Origin: an uncultured Lachnospiraceae bacterium
GTDB taxonomy: Bacteria > Bacillota > Clostridia > Lachnospirales > Lachnospiraceae
Length of the DNA: 49,583 nt
NCBI GenBank assembly: GCA_910584785.1
Contig: CAJUDX010000019.1
Span: 1-49,583, forward strand
Direction: 5' to 3'
The translations under genes and the position numbers were made by a program. The notes beneath the pieces are model-generated. The model searched no databases. It worked only from the letters and a program-made list of their open reading frames with translations, and was not told where the DNA came from. Within the stretch, counting starts at the first letter, position 1. Each line of letters opens with the position of its first letter. This document shows, piece after piece, positions 8,991 to 17,285 of the stretch.

Positions 8991-10964
8991 TTAATTCAAT
9001 GATGATTTTCCCGCATCCACCATATCAACCATCTTTTTCGCCCTCGCTTCCGAAAAGTTATAACTCCTGATTCCCGGCTGCCAGCTCCGGGCTGCCTGCA
9101 GGTTAACTTCTATCTGCTCTCCCACTGTATTAAGCCGATTGGAATTTACCTCGCGATAATACCAGGGGATTCCATCCAGGCTGCTAATCAGAAGCACTTT
9201 ATCTACAGGAACCTTCGATTCTGGTATATTCTCGCAGTTATATAGCTTACTATAGGTAACTTCCGGGCTTAACGGAGCCTTAGCCAGCACCGGTGCGGCA
9301 TCCGCTGACAGATAATCGGTAAAGTATTCAACATTATCCGGCGTAACCCATCCGCCCTCCTGGGCAATGTTATAGCGGGCAATCTGATAGTCCGGCAGGC
9401 ACCATACAAAGCCGCAGTAAGCTGCTGTAATTACCGTCAGGCACCAGCGAAACAGCGGAAAACCGGCCTTGAATATACTAATTAACACGCCCAGCATAAG
9501 GATCGCCAAAACCCCCAAAAACCAAAGCACAAAAAGCCGGAGAAAGGTTAAATAATAAGCGCCCACATACAGCAGCATCCGATAGACTGCCGAAGCTATC
9601 ATAACATAGGTGCATAAACTAATCAGCGTCAGCAGGGAAGTCAGCACGCGATGTTTATGGAAATATTTAAAACAGTTTAATACAAAAATCAAATTTAGCA
9701 CCACCACGGCAAGGAGCTGAAAAAACCCCTGACGGGCATACTCGGAATATGTCATCTCCTCCGGCAGCCTGCCCTTCCCTGCAAATAAGTAAACCACCTG
9801 AATCGCACAAAAGAACACATATAGCAGGGCAATCATTGCCGTAAAGCTGATGGCTGCCAGCGGGTTATGGCGATTAATTTCTTTTTGGGGAGGAACGCTC
9901 ATCGAGGCAAGGCTTCCCATAAGGCAGCATACTGCAATCGCCGAGCAGCTAATAATCAGGGCAATAGAAAACAACGTGGAAAGATTCAAATTATCCAGCA
10001 CAATCTCTTCAATCAGCATCTTAAATACCACATCGGCATCTGCCAGAAGATAGCCCAGATAAACCACTGCCGGAAGCCCCGCCAGGAAGCCGCCCAAAAG
10101 CAGAAAAATGTTGCGGTTCCTCCCCTGTTTTACCTTCTTCAGCAAAGCCGTCGTATAGGAAAATGGAACAGGCAGGGAAGCCAGCACCTGAAACCAAAAC
10201 AAAAACATCGAACTGATATACTTTTCAATGTCCCAGGACTTATCCTCATATCCCTGATGAATAAGAAAAATTGTCCCCAGCAGCATCTGCGCCAAATGAT
10301 TTAGGCAGTGCAGGGTTGGACTGGCGGTATATGCACTGTTTACCGCTAAAATCAAGGCAGCAAGAGCCAGGAAATGCGAATCCCTTTTAACAGGAAACCC
10401 CAATTCAGGCAAAATCCGGTAAGCCACCAGATACACCAGGGCAATAAACAAAGGATAAGTAATCGCATTTGCATTGCGGTAAAAGCAAAATGCAGTTAAC
10501 ACACCGATGAAAAGCGCACAAAGCCCATATCGTTCAAATCCCGATTTCAGCTGTTCCTCGTATGCATTCAGCACCTTGGGACGAACCAATGGGGGATAGG
10601 GCGGTGTTTGCGGACCAGTTGTCGGCACCATCCCCTGCCCGGCCTGTCCCGATACCCCTCCCATAGCCGAATAGGATGGCTGTCCCTGCAAATAGGTGGG
10701 CCAGGTCCCATAAGTGGAAGCCGCCGGAGGCACAGGCCCCCCTGCCTTCTGTCCCTGCATTCCCTGCTGCGTTTGCTGGCCCTCTCCTTCCTGCGTTTGC
10801 TGGCTCTGCCCTTCCTGCATTTGCTGACTCTGCCTTTCCTGCCGGGCTTGCTGCTCACTCTGTTCCTGATGTTCTTGCTGCCCCTGTGCCAGCACTGGCT
10901 CTTTCTGCTCTTGAATCATCACACGGTTTTCTTGCCTGTCATAGTTTTTTTCCTTACTCTCCAT
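8991..10964 (-). CDS. Polytopic membrane protein, DUF4153/DUF4173-like, with Gln-rich N-terminus
   Basis: A 657-residue integral membrane protein. The first ~80 residues are cytosolic and very Gln-rich, with near-perfect 8-residue repeats of the type QSQQMQEG / QSQQTQEG. A Pro/Gly linker follows, then about a dozen hydrophobic helices between residues ~145 and ~540 (for example YGLCALFIGVLTAFCFY and AAISFTAMIALLYVFFCAIQ). A soluble C-terminal segment of about 110 residues completes it. The membrane core looks like the DUF4153/DUF4173 family, whose function is unknown. The SD AGGAGG lies 6 nt before the ATG. It is the last gene of a three-gene operon with an XRE regulator and a DUF2975 protein, an association common in Firmicutes. 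Confidence 0.8.
   Translation of the reverse strand: MESKEKNYDRQENRVMIQEQKEPVLAQGQQEHQEQSEQQARQERQSQQMQEGQSQQTQEGEGQQTQQGMQGQKAGGPVPPAASTYGTWPTYLQGQPSYSAMGGVSGQAGQGMVPTTGPQTPPYPPLVRPKVLNAYEEQLKSGFERYGLCALFIGVLTAFCFYRNANAITYPLFIALVYLVAYRILPELGFPVKRDSHFLALAALILAVNSAYTASPTLHCLNHLAQMLLGTIFLIHQGYEDKSWDIEKYISSMFLFWFQVLASLPVPFSYTTALLKKVKQGRNRNIFLLLGGFLAGLPAVVYLGYLLADADVVFKMLIEEIVLDNLNLSTLFSIALIISCSAIAVCCLMGSLASMSVPPQKEINRHNPLAAISFTAMIALLYVFFCAIQVVYLFAGKGRLPEEMTYSEYARQGFFQLLAVVVLNLIFVLNCFKYFHKHRVLTSLLTLISLCTYVMIASAVYRMLLYVGAYYLTFLRLFVLWFLGVLAILMLGVLISIFKAGFPLFRWCLTVITAAYCGFVWCLPDYQIARYNIAQEGGWVTPDNVEYFTDYLSADAAPVLAKAPLSPEVTYSKLYNCENIPESKVPVDKVLLISSLDGIPWYYREVNSNRLNTVGEQIEVNLQAARSWQPGIRSYNFSEARAKKMVDMVDAGKSSLN
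10745..10845 (-). repeat. 24-bp coding tandem repeat (Gln-rich)
   Basis: About four imperfect 24-bp units encode the octapeptide pattern QSQQxQEG at the N-terminus of the DUF4173-like protein. Such in-frame repeats can vary in number by slippage without shifting the frame. The boundaries are approximate. Confidence 0.6.
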
Positions 10965-10998
10965 GTATTACCTCCTATATCAACTTAACATCAACCTT

Positions 10999-11214
10999 CT
11001 ATCTATCTTCCCTCGGCACATAAGCTAAAATATCCCCTGGCTGGCAATCCAGCACCCGGCAGATTTCTTCCAGCGTAGAAAACCGCACTGCCTTTGCTTT
11101 ATTATTCTTTAAAATCGAAAGGTTGGCAGGTGTAATCCCTACTTTTTCAGCCAGATCCCCAGCCGATATTTTCCGCTTTGCCATAATCACATCTAAATTT
11201 ATGATAATGGGCAT
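10999..11214 (-). CDS. Small XRE/Cro-CI family regulator
   Basis: A 71-residue stand-alone helix-turn-helix protein of the YozG/HTH_26 type. The HTH is seen in ISAGDLAEKVGITPANLSIL, and the family signature in the following segment (STLEEICRVLDCQPGDILAYV). It has no other domain. GGAGG lies just before the ATG. It ends 34 bp upstream of the DUF4173-like gene and starts 15 bp after the DUF2975 gene, so the three are likely cotranscribed. Regulators of this type usually control their own DUF2975 operon, so autoregulation is likely but not shown. Confidence 0.9.
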   Translation of the reverse strand: MPIIINLDVIMAKRKISAGDLAEKVGITPANLSILKNNKAKAVRFSTLEEICRVLDCQPGDILAYVPREDR

Positions 11215-11229
11215 AACTTCCCTCCAATC

Positions 11230-11694
11230 TTAAATGGTATAGTCCACTTCCTCTTTTAACTCCCGCGCCCGCTCGAACGTATTTTTAATCACCCGGATAA
11301 GCATGCCCATAAATACCATGCACGCGGCAAAGATCCCCCAGAATACATCATAGGCCATGGAAAGCAGGCAGATAAACGCCACGGAAAAGCACATCCAGGA
11401 AATCATCCGAAGCCGCCGGATATTGGTTTTCGTAAAAATTTCTTCCAGTCCGATATCCCCCACAAGCTTCCATAGGTTCCACAGCAAAACCCCGATAGGA
11501 ACCGCACAGAAATAAATCGTGACATTAAACAGCCATGTACCTTTATAAATTCCCATCGCGCCATATCCATAATAAAGAAAACGCCGGGTAAGCAGCGGAC
11601 AAGTGATAATTACGCCGATATAAGCTGCGCTGAACAGCAGAATACAGATTTTAGTCAAAAGAATCGACTGTCGGCAGGACCATTTTTCCTTCAT
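11230..11694 (-). CDS. DUF2975 family membrane protein
   Basis: About 154 residues with four hydrophobic segments (ILLTKICILLFSAAYIGVII; WLFNVTIYFCAVPIGVLLWN; ISWMCFSVAFICLLSMAYD; FWGIFAACMVFMGMLIRVI). A conserved-looking cytosolic stretch, VGDIGLEEIFTKTNIRRLRM, lies in the middle. Pairing with a small XRE regulator immediately downstream is the hallmark of the DUF2975/YozF-type module, whose function is unknown. The start at 11694 has AGGAGG 6 nt upstream. The longer frame to 11709 opens with TTG inside that SD and is not preferred. Confidence 0.82.
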   Translation of the reverse strand: MKEKWSCRQSILLTKICILLFSAAYIGVIITCPLLTRRFLYYGYGAMGIYKGTWLFNVTIYFCAVPIGVLLWNLWKLVGDIGLEEIFTKTNIRRLRMISWMCFSVAFICLLSMAYDVFWGIFAACMVFMGMLIRVIKNTFERARELKEEVDYTI

Positions 11695-11855
11695 CTCATT
11701 CCTCCTCAAGCTCTTAATGTATGGTTTTCTCCTTAATTATATCCATACTTTACCATATACATTCTCGAAATTCAATAATTTTTTATCGAAAAACGATATA
11801 TTAATAAAATCCTTTGTTTTTTGTAAGAATCCTGCCCTTATTGGTGATTTTCTGC

Positions 11856-11883
11856 TTGCAAATTATCAAATATCGAGTAAAAT
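11856..11883 (+). promoter_or_regulatory. Predicted sigma-A promoter of the ABC-F gene
   Basis: TTGCAA (11856-11861) and TAAAAT (11878-11883) are separated by 16 nt, followed by an A/T-rich start region. Transcription would begin near 11890, about 75 nt before the ABC-F start codon. The remainder of 11695-11855 is AT-rich with no ORF. Confidence 0.6.
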
Positions 11884-11895
11884 AAGAGTAATAAT

Positions 11896-11921
11896 AAAAG
11901 AGGCCGGACGACCTCTTTTTT
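11896..11921 (+). promoter_or_regulatory. Hairpin with T-run in the ABC-F leader
   Basis: AAAAGAGG (11896-11903) pairs with CCTCTTTT (11912-11919) and is followed by further T residues, which has the look of an intrinsic terminator. It lies within a few bases of the predicted transcription start, so it may be a 5' structure rather than an attenuator. No leader peptide with start codon and SD was found before it. Confidence 0.45.
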
Positions 11922-11963
11922 CATGAGCTCCAAAAAGAAAGCAAAGAAAGGTAAAGAACAAAG

Positions 11964-13601
11964 ATGATTAGTGCAAACAATATTACACTGCGAATTGGAA
12001 AAAAAGCGCTGTTTGAAGATGTAAATATTAAGTTCACCGAGGGGAACTGCTATGGCTTAATCGGGGCCAACGGCGCGGGAAAATCTACCTTTTTAAAGAT
12101 TTTATCCGGGCAGCTCGATTCAACCAATGGAGAGATTGCCATTACCCCCGGCGAACGCCTTTCCTTTTTGCAGCAGGACCATTTTAAATACGATGAGTTT
12201 CCTGTCCTGGACACCGTAATTATGGGTAACGCCCGCCTGTACCAGATTATGAAAGAAAAGGAAGCCATTTACATGAAGGAGGACTTCAGCGATGAGGACG
12301 GCATTAAGGCTGCTGAACTTGAGGGCGAATTTGCCACGATGAACGGCTGGGAAGCAGAATCCGATGCGGCAAACCTCTTAAACGGCCTTGGCATTGAGCC
12401 AGATTTCCACAATAACCAGATGTCCACCTTAACCGGCGCACAGAAGGTCAAGGTTCTTCTCGCCCAGGCCCTGTTTGGAAATCCCGATATCCTGCTTTTA
12501 GACGAGCCGACCAACCACCTGGATCTGGACGCCATCGCCTGGCTGGAGGAATTTTTAATTAACTTTGACAATACCGTTATCGTCGTCTCCCATGACCGTT
12601 ATTTTTTAAACAAAGTCTGCACCCACATTGCCGATATCGACTATGGAAAGATTCAGCTTTACGCCGGAAACTACGACTTCTGGTTTGAATCCAGCCAGCT
12701 GATGATCAAGCAGATGAAGGAAGCTAACCGAAAAAAAGAAGAAAAGATTAAAGAACTTCAGGAATTTATTCAACGCTTCTCCGCCAATGCTTCCAAATCC
12801 AAACAGGCAACCTCCAGAAAGCGCGCCCTGGAAAAGATCGAACTGGATGAAATTAAGCCCTCCAGCCGAAAATACCCCTACATCGACTTCCGCCCGTCAA
12901 GAGAAATCGGAAACGAAGTCCTTACCGTCGAGCATCTTTCCAAAACCATCGACGGCGTCAAGGTTTTAGATGATATTTCTTTCATCCTGGGCCGTGAAGA
13001 TAAGGTCGCCCTGGTTGGGCCAAACGAGCACGCCAAGACCGTCCTCTTTAAAATCCTGTCCGGGGAAATGGAACCTGACGAGGGAAACTATAAGTGGGGC
13101 CTGACCACCACACAGTCCTACTTCCCCAAAGATAACAGCGCCGAATTTGATAATGACGACACCATCGTAGACTGGCTGACCCAGTATTCCCCGGAAAAAG
13201 ATGTCACCTATGTGCGCGGCTTCCTGGGCCGAATGCTCTTTGCCGGGGATGACGGGGTGAAAAAAGTCCGCGTCTTATCCGGCGGGGAAAAGGTTCGCTG
13301 CATGCTCTCCAAGATGATGATTTCCGGAGCCAATGTCCTGATGCTGGATGAGCCGACCGACCACCTGGATATGGAAGCCATCACCGCCTTAAATAACGGA
13401 ATGATCAAATTCCCCGGCGTTATGCTCTTCTCCTCCCGTGACCACCAGATTGTACAGACCACGGCTAACCGTATTATGGAAATTATTAACGGAAAATTAA
13501 TTGACAAAATCACCACCTACGACGAATACCTCGACAGCGATGAAATGGCCAGAAAGCGCTTCACCTTCACGGTGGCTGAATCGGATGCTGCTGATAACTA
13601 A
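11964..13601 (+). CDS. ABC-F ATPase, YkpA/YbiT type
   Basis: A 545-residue soluble protein with two ABC ATPase domains and no membrane segment, belonging to the ribosome-associated ABC-F translation factors. NBD1 has an intact Walker A (GANGAGKST), a signature-like LTGAQ, Walker B LLLDEPTNHLD and the H-loop VVSHDR. The charged linker (about residues 250-300, KKEEKIKELQEFIQRFSANA) is typical. NBD2 has a good LSGGE signature and LMLDEPTDHLD. Its P-loop reads GPNEHAKT (Ala for the second Gly), and the H-loop position reads SSRDHQ with Arg where His is expected. The P-loop deviation is known in YkpA-like proteins. The sequence strongly resembles Bacillus YkpA from memory. The SD AAAGG precedes the ATG. 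A role in antibiotic resistance is not implied by this subgroup. Confidence 0.92.
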   Translation: MISANNITLRIGKKALFEDVNIKFTEGNCYGLIGANGAGKSTFLKILSGQLDSTNGEIAITPGERLSFLQQDHFKYDEFPVLDTVIMGNARLYQIMKEKEAIYMKEDFSDEDGIKAAELEGEFATMNGWEAESDAANLLNGLGIEPDFHNNQMSTLTGAQKVKVLLAQALFGNPDILLLDEPTNHLDLDAIAWLEEFLINFDNTVIVVSHDRYFLNKVCTHIADIDYGKIQLYAGNYDFWFESSQLMIKQMKEANRKKEEKIKELQEFIQRFSANASKSKQATSRKRALEKIELDEIKPSSRKYPYIDFRPSREIGNEVLTVEHLSKTIDGVKVLDDISFILGREDKVALVGPNEHAKTVLFKILSGEMEPDEGNYKWGLTTTQSYFPKDNSAEFDNDDTIVDWLTQYSPEKDVTYVRGFLGRMLFAGDDGVKKVRVLSGGEKVRCMLSKMMISGANVLMLDEPTDHLDMEAITALNNGMIKFPGVMLFSSRDHQIVQTTANRIMEIINGKLIDKITTYDEYLDSDEMARKRFTFTVAESDAADN

Positions 13602-13611
13602 TGATAGAAAA

Positions 13612-13661
13612 GAGCTGCTGCAAAATACGGTTGATGCACTTAACCGTTATTTTGCAACAGC
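13612..13661 (+). repeat. Dispersed hairpin repeat, copy A
   Basis: An imperfect inverted repeat: GCTGCTGCAAAATACGGTT pairs with AACCGTTATTTTGCAACAGC around GATGCACTT. The first 28 nt closely match the reverse complement of the repeat at 43790-43886, sharing GAGCTGCTGCAA and CGGTTGATGCAC. It fills the gap between two converging genes, so it may act as a bidirectional terminator. Confidence 0.75.
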
Positions 13662-13729
13662 CCTGGTACTGCCATTAAGCGATGAGAGGTCTTTCTAGCT
13701 GTGTATACTTTTCCAAAAAAACACTTATC

Positions 13730-14176
13730 TTACGACAAAAGATGCACCTGTGCCTGAGAACGAGACTGAATATCTACCTGAATATTGCACTCCGAGATAT
13801 GCTCGTAGTTAATATCCAATGAATATTCTACCATAACCTTAAGACTGTCCTCGTTTTCACTGACGAGAATACTTTTTGTATTTAAGCCAACCATCATATC
13901 GCCCATGGGCGTTGCATAACAGGTCAGTCGTTTTTTATTTTTCTCAAACGTCATGTGGACATGGGTCAGGCCAGATTTAATAATGTCCATGCTATCTGGC
14001 TGAATTTTAATTAAATTGCGGATAGTTCCCTCATAACCTTCCAGCACTTCATCATACGTAATATAATGTTTTCCGTTTTTCATATAATAAGAGCCTGTCG
14101 TTATCATCTCTACGTCGCTGTTATCTCCATCAGACATCTGTATGCCGCTGATGGTTATTAATACATCCTTGGTCAT
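13730..14176 (-). CDS. DUF1934 family protein (YwiB-like beta-barrel)
   Basis: A 148-residue soluble protein without signal peptide. It opens MTKDVLITISGIQ and continues with alternating beta-strand patterns (YYMKNGKHYITYDEV, NLIKIQPDSMDIIKSG, MGDMMVGLNTKSI, MVEYSLDINYEHISECNIQV). This is the usual length and pattern of DUF1934/YwiB proteins, a lipocalin-like fold of unknown function that is conserved in Firmicutes. It lies downstream of the D-Ala-D-Ala ligase with a 44-bp gap, so the two may be cotranscribed. Any link to cell-wall synthesis is context only. Confidence 0.85.
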   Translation of the reverse strand: MTKDVLITISGIQMSDGDNSDVEMITTGSYYMKNGKHYITYDEVLEGYEGTIRNLIKIQPDSMDIIKSGLTHVHMTFEKNKKRLTCYATPMGDMMVGLNTKSILVSENEDSLKVMVEYSLDINYEHISECNIQVDIQSRSQAQVHLLS

Positions 14177-14220
14177 TTCTCCCTCCTTATTGTTTGTCCT
14201 GTGGTGGGGTGTTTATCTTA

Positions 14221-15288
14221 TTATTTTTCAAAACGCTCCAGAGCATGACAAAGAAGTTTTTCCACTAATTCCTGTTTGCTTACTCCCCTGGCCTCCCATA
14301 ACATAGGGTACATGCTAATTGCGGTAAAGCCCGGCATAGTATTAATTTCATTAAAAATAATGGTTCCATCGTTTTGCACAAAGAAGTCTACACGGGCAAG
14401 GCCATAGCCGTCCACGGCTTTAAAAATGGCTTTTGCCAGTTCCGGGATTTTTTCGGCGGCTTCATGGGGAAGCACCGGATCAGTAATGGTCTGGGACTGC
14501 GGATTATGATACTTCGCATCGTAATCATAAAAATCTGCCCCGGCAAGGATCTCTCCTACGCCGCTGGCGACTATAGGTTCCTTTCCGCCGCCAAAGACCG
14601 CACATTCCACTTCATGTCCTTCTATCTTTTCTTCCACCAGAATCTTTCTGTCCTCAGCCGCTGCAAGAGTAAGACCAGAAACTAATTCCTTCCGGTCAGA
14701 TGCACAACTCACCCCGCAGGAAGAGCCTGCATTCGAAGGTTTAATAAACACAGGATAAGGAAGCGCGGCTTCAACGCGTTCTACCACCTGCGCGCTGCCG
14801 CTTAATTCCTCCCTCGTCACAGGCACATATTCCGCCTGCCGAATCCCCAGCTTTTCCACAATCTGTTTAGTATATACCTTATCCATGGACAATGCCGACG
14901 CCAGCACGCCGCATCCCACATAAGGAATCTGCGCCATCTCCAAAAGCCCCTGAATCGTTCCGTCCTCCCCATAAAGCCCATGGAGAACCGGAAAAACCAG
15001 ATCCACGGCCTGCACACGGACTTGGCCCTTTTCGTCGGTTAACAGCATACATTTTTTCGCAGCGTCAGGAAGAATCACTGCCTCCGTAGTGCTCTCCTTC
15101 CAGCTTCCCAGGCGAACTGCCTCCACCCCGTCTGCCTTCAGCCAGCGGCCTTCCTTCGTAATCCCAATCAGAAAAACCTTATACCTTTTTTCATCAATCT
15201 GCTCAATCACATTCACCGCCGACATACAGGAAACCTCATGTTCCGACGATCTTCCGCCGAAAATCACGGCCAAATTTAATCTATCCAT
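14221..15288 (-). CDS. ddl: D-alanine--D-alanine ligase
   Basis: A 355-residue cytosolic ATP-grasp enzyme that joins two D-alanines for the peptidoglycan stem peptide. Seen: the N-terminal family signature NLAVIFGGRSSEHEVSCMSA; HGLYGEDGTIQGLLEMAQIP; the ATP-grasp motifs PVFIKPSNAGSSCGV and VEEKIEGHEVECAVFGG; and the metal-binding end ARVDFFVQNDGTIIFNEINT followed by MPGFT. The ATG at 15288 is chosen because AGGAG lies 9 nt upstream. The open frame extends to a TTG at 15309 that overlaps this SD. The C-terminus has the usual family length. Whether it prefers D-Ala or D-lactate/D-Ser as second substrate cannot be decided here, but no van-type neighbours are present. Confidence 0.95.
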   Translation of the reverse strand: MDRLNLAVIFGGRSSEHEVSCMSAVNVIEQIDEKRYKVFLIGITKEGRWLKADGVEAVRLGSWKESTTEAVILPDAAKKCMLLTDEKGQVRVQAVDLVFPVLHGLYGEDGTIQGLLEMAQIPYVGCGVLASALSMDKVYTKQIVEKLGIRQAEYVPVTREELSGSAQVVERVEAALPYPVFIKPSNAGSSCGVSCASDRKELVSGLTLAAAEDRKILVEEKIEGHEVECAVFGGGKEPIVASGVGEILAGADFYDYDAKYHNPQSQTITDPVLPHEAAEKIPELAKAIFKAVDGYGLARVDFFVQNDGTIIFNEINTMPGFTAISMYPMLWEARGVSKQELVEKLLCHALERFEK

Positions 15289-15407
15289 AATATTTTTCTC
15301 CTCATTCAATCCCTATGTTTACATTATAACATATCTGCCCATAATTACAAATAGAATCGGATTCGATTGTATTCCATCAATCGCCAAAGAAAGGAGTTTG
15401 CTGACCC

Positions 15408-16109
15408 ATGCAAAAAAAATCACTTTATCTCATCCTTCTGTGTTTCCTATCTGCCCTGACCCTGTGGCTGGCGCAAATCCGCCGCGATCAATTCGCCCTG
15501 GCCCGGCAGATTGCCCCGCAGCTTTTGCGCTTTCATGTTATTGCCAACAGCAATTCCCCCGAAGATCAGGAAATTAAACTTAAAGTCAAATCCTTTTTGC
15601 TGGAAAGAATCTACCAAAGTACTACACCTTCGGACGGCTCTGCATTAAGCACCAATCCCCCGTTAACAAAAGATGACCTGAAATCCACTCTGCTCACACA
15701 AAAGGCGTCCCTGGAAAAGGATACCAGAGACTATATCCGCCAGCTTGGAAAAGACTATCCCGTTTCCCTGGACATAAGCACCTGCGAATTTCCTGAAAAA
15801 TATTACGGAAATATCCGCCTGCCCGCAGGATATTATGAAACTGCTGAACTTAAAATCGGCAATGCCCGCGGTCATAACTGGTGGTGTGTTCTTTATCCGA
15901 AAATCTGCATAACAAAAGACGCTGTCGCCATCGTTCCTGATTCCTCCCTAGAAGAGCTTCGCCAGCTTCTTACTCCAGAAGATTATCAGCAACTGCTGCT
16001 CCAGCGTCCTGCATTAACGCCAACTACCCATTGTTCTTTTTATATGATAAATTTACTTAAAGGGAACACCTCTCTCCCTGCTACTCCGTCAGCTCACCCA
16101 GACCATTAA
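15408..16109 (+). CDS. spoIIR: Stage II sporulation protein R
   Basis: A 233-residue exported signalling protein. In Bacillus it is made in the forespore under sigma-F and triggers SpoIIGA to process pro-sigma-E in the mother cell. Seen: an N-terminal membrane/signal segment (LYLILLCFLSALTLWLA); the family block LLRFHVIANSNSPEDQEIKL followed by KVKSFLL; and, near residues 145-170, LPAGYYETAELKIGNARGHN followed by WWCVLYPKIC. AAGGAG lies 11 nt before the ATG, slightly far. Its last 29 bp overlap the 3' end of the convergent TolC-like gene. It is the best direct evidence that the host forms endospores. No clear sigma-F promoter was recognised. Confidence 0.93.
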   Translation: MQKKSLYLILLCFLSALTLWLAQIRRDQFALARQIAPQLLRFHVIANSNSPEDQEIKLKVKSFLLERIYQSTTPSDGSALSTNPPLTKDDLKSTLLTQKASLEKDTRDYIRQLGKDYPVSLDISTCEFPEKYYGNIRLPAGYYETAELKIGNARGHNWWCVLYPKICITKDAVAIVPDSSLEELRQLLTPEDYQQLLLQRPALTPTTHCSFYMINLLKGNTSLPATPSAHPDH

Positions 16110-17268
16110 CTCCCCAATAATAGTTTAGCATGGCTTGTGTCATATCCAAATCGGCGGACTGATAGGAAGCTTTTGCCGCGCAGTAAGCCAGCTCTTCACC
16201 CAAATACTCTGCCTGCCCCAGCATCCCCAGCTCATACTTGCGGACTGCACCGTCCCACTTAAGCTGTGCCGCCTCAAAAGCAGTCTGGGCAGCAGCCAGG
16301 GCAGCACGTTTTTCAAAAAGAGTTTGGTACAGACTGTCCATGGTAATGGAAAGCTGCTGCATGGCCTGTTCAAGCCCCTGCTCCTTGGCAAGATAATCTT
16401 TATTTTCATACTTGCCATCCCCGTCAGCATCGTTGGGGGACGAATTTTGCATATTGATAATGGTATAATTATTTTTCGGGGCAATGGCCTTATCTGCCGC
16501 AAAATCAATATCGTCAATCTGCGAAACATCCGCAGGCGGAATCGTTCCAATGACAACATCGCTGTTATAATCCCAGCCAGCCAACTGAAGCAGGCTGCTT
16601 TTAATAGATTCCATCTGATCACTTAAGGCAGTAAGGGAGGTTTGCGCCGCATCGCGGCTGGCCCTGGCGGAAAGCAGCTGCGTCTGTGTTGCCATGCCGA
16701 TTTGCACCTGGGTTTCATACATTGCCACCATCTGTCCGTAAAGGTCAATCTGCTTTTCCAATGTAGCCTTATTCACTGCCATTTTATTATAGGCCAGCAT
16801 CAGCTGCTGGCAGCCGGAAGTCAGGCCCTTTCTTGCCTGCCTGGTACTTCGCTCGATGGTCGTTCCCCGCTTCTTCTCCTGTTTAATCATACTGCTTGAC
16901 ATACTGCGGAAAATACTGCGGTTCATCTGGTACATATAGGCGGAGGTAAAGTCCATCTCCTTCATCGCCTTTTCTTGTAAATAAAGGAAATCATTTGCCG
17001 TTTCCTGATAATCCAGGATATTTTCCCTTACTGTATCATAGCCTTCATTTACCTGATCGATAATCTGGAGAATGGTAGGGTTAAAATACTCCACACGCAG
17101 GGCCAGTTCATCATATTCCAGCACATTATCCTGAAGCCGTTCCCACTGCCCCTCCTCCATGCCTTCCGGCTTTTGGGCGCCAGGCACAGCGAAAGGAAAA
17201 CTAAGAGAGAGTGTCAGCATCAGAGAAAGACAACGCAATGCCGGATATTTTTTTCCTGTTCTTTCCAT
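16081..17268 (-). CDS. TolC-family-like efflux protein 2
   Basis: A 395-residue exported helical protein, last gene of the RND operon. It has a signal peptide (LRCLSLMLTLSLSFPFAVPG), then EGQWERLQDNVLEYDELALR, a motif shared with the preceding paralogue. Long heptad-rich helices follow, with the duplicated layout of TolC proteins (YQETANDFLYLQEKAMKEMD; AQTSLTALSDQMESIKSSLL). The C-terminal repeat is KYELGMLGQAEYLGEELAYC. Length is close to mature TolC. In a Gram-positive it cannot form a classical outer-membrane channel and may span the peptidoglycan or act as a membrane-tethered conduit. GGAGG lies 7 nt before the ATG, and the gap to the upstream paralogue is 17 bp. Confidence 0.82.
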   Translation of the reverse strand: MERTGKKYPALRCLSLMLTLSLSFPFAVPGAQKPEGMEEGQWERLQDNVLEYDELALRVEYFNPTILQIIDQVNEGYDTVRENILDYQETANDFLYLQEKAMKEMDFTSAYMYQMNRSIFRSMSSSMIKQEKKRGTTIERSTRQARKGLTSGCQQLMLAYNKMAVNKATLEKQIDLYGQMVAMYETQVQIGMATQTQLLSARASRDAAQTSLTALSDQMESIKSSLLQLAGWDYNSDVVIGTIPPADVSQIDDIDFAADKAIAPKNNYTIINMQNSSPNDADGDGKYENKDYLAKEQGLEQAMQQLSITMDSLYQTLFEKRAALAAAQTAFEAAQLKWDGAVRKYELGMLGQAEYLGEELAYCAAKASYQSADLDMTQAMLNYYWGVNGLGELTE

Positions 17269-17285
17269 TATTTCACCTCCAAAGG

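Noticed and set aside
10676..11023. Long plus-strand open frames opposite the Gln-rich coding repeat
   Set aside because: They mirror the low-complexity antisense strand, have no SD, and the minus-strand gene has clear membrane-protein features.
11964..13601. ABC-F protein considered as an antibiotic-resistance determinant (Vga/Lsa/Msr type)
   Set aside because: Linker and motif pattern match the housekeeping YkpA/YbiT group rather than resistance ABC-F subfamilies.
14892..15577. Plus-strand frames opposite ddl and overlapping spoIIR
   Set aside because: They conflict with two well supported genes and have no motifs.
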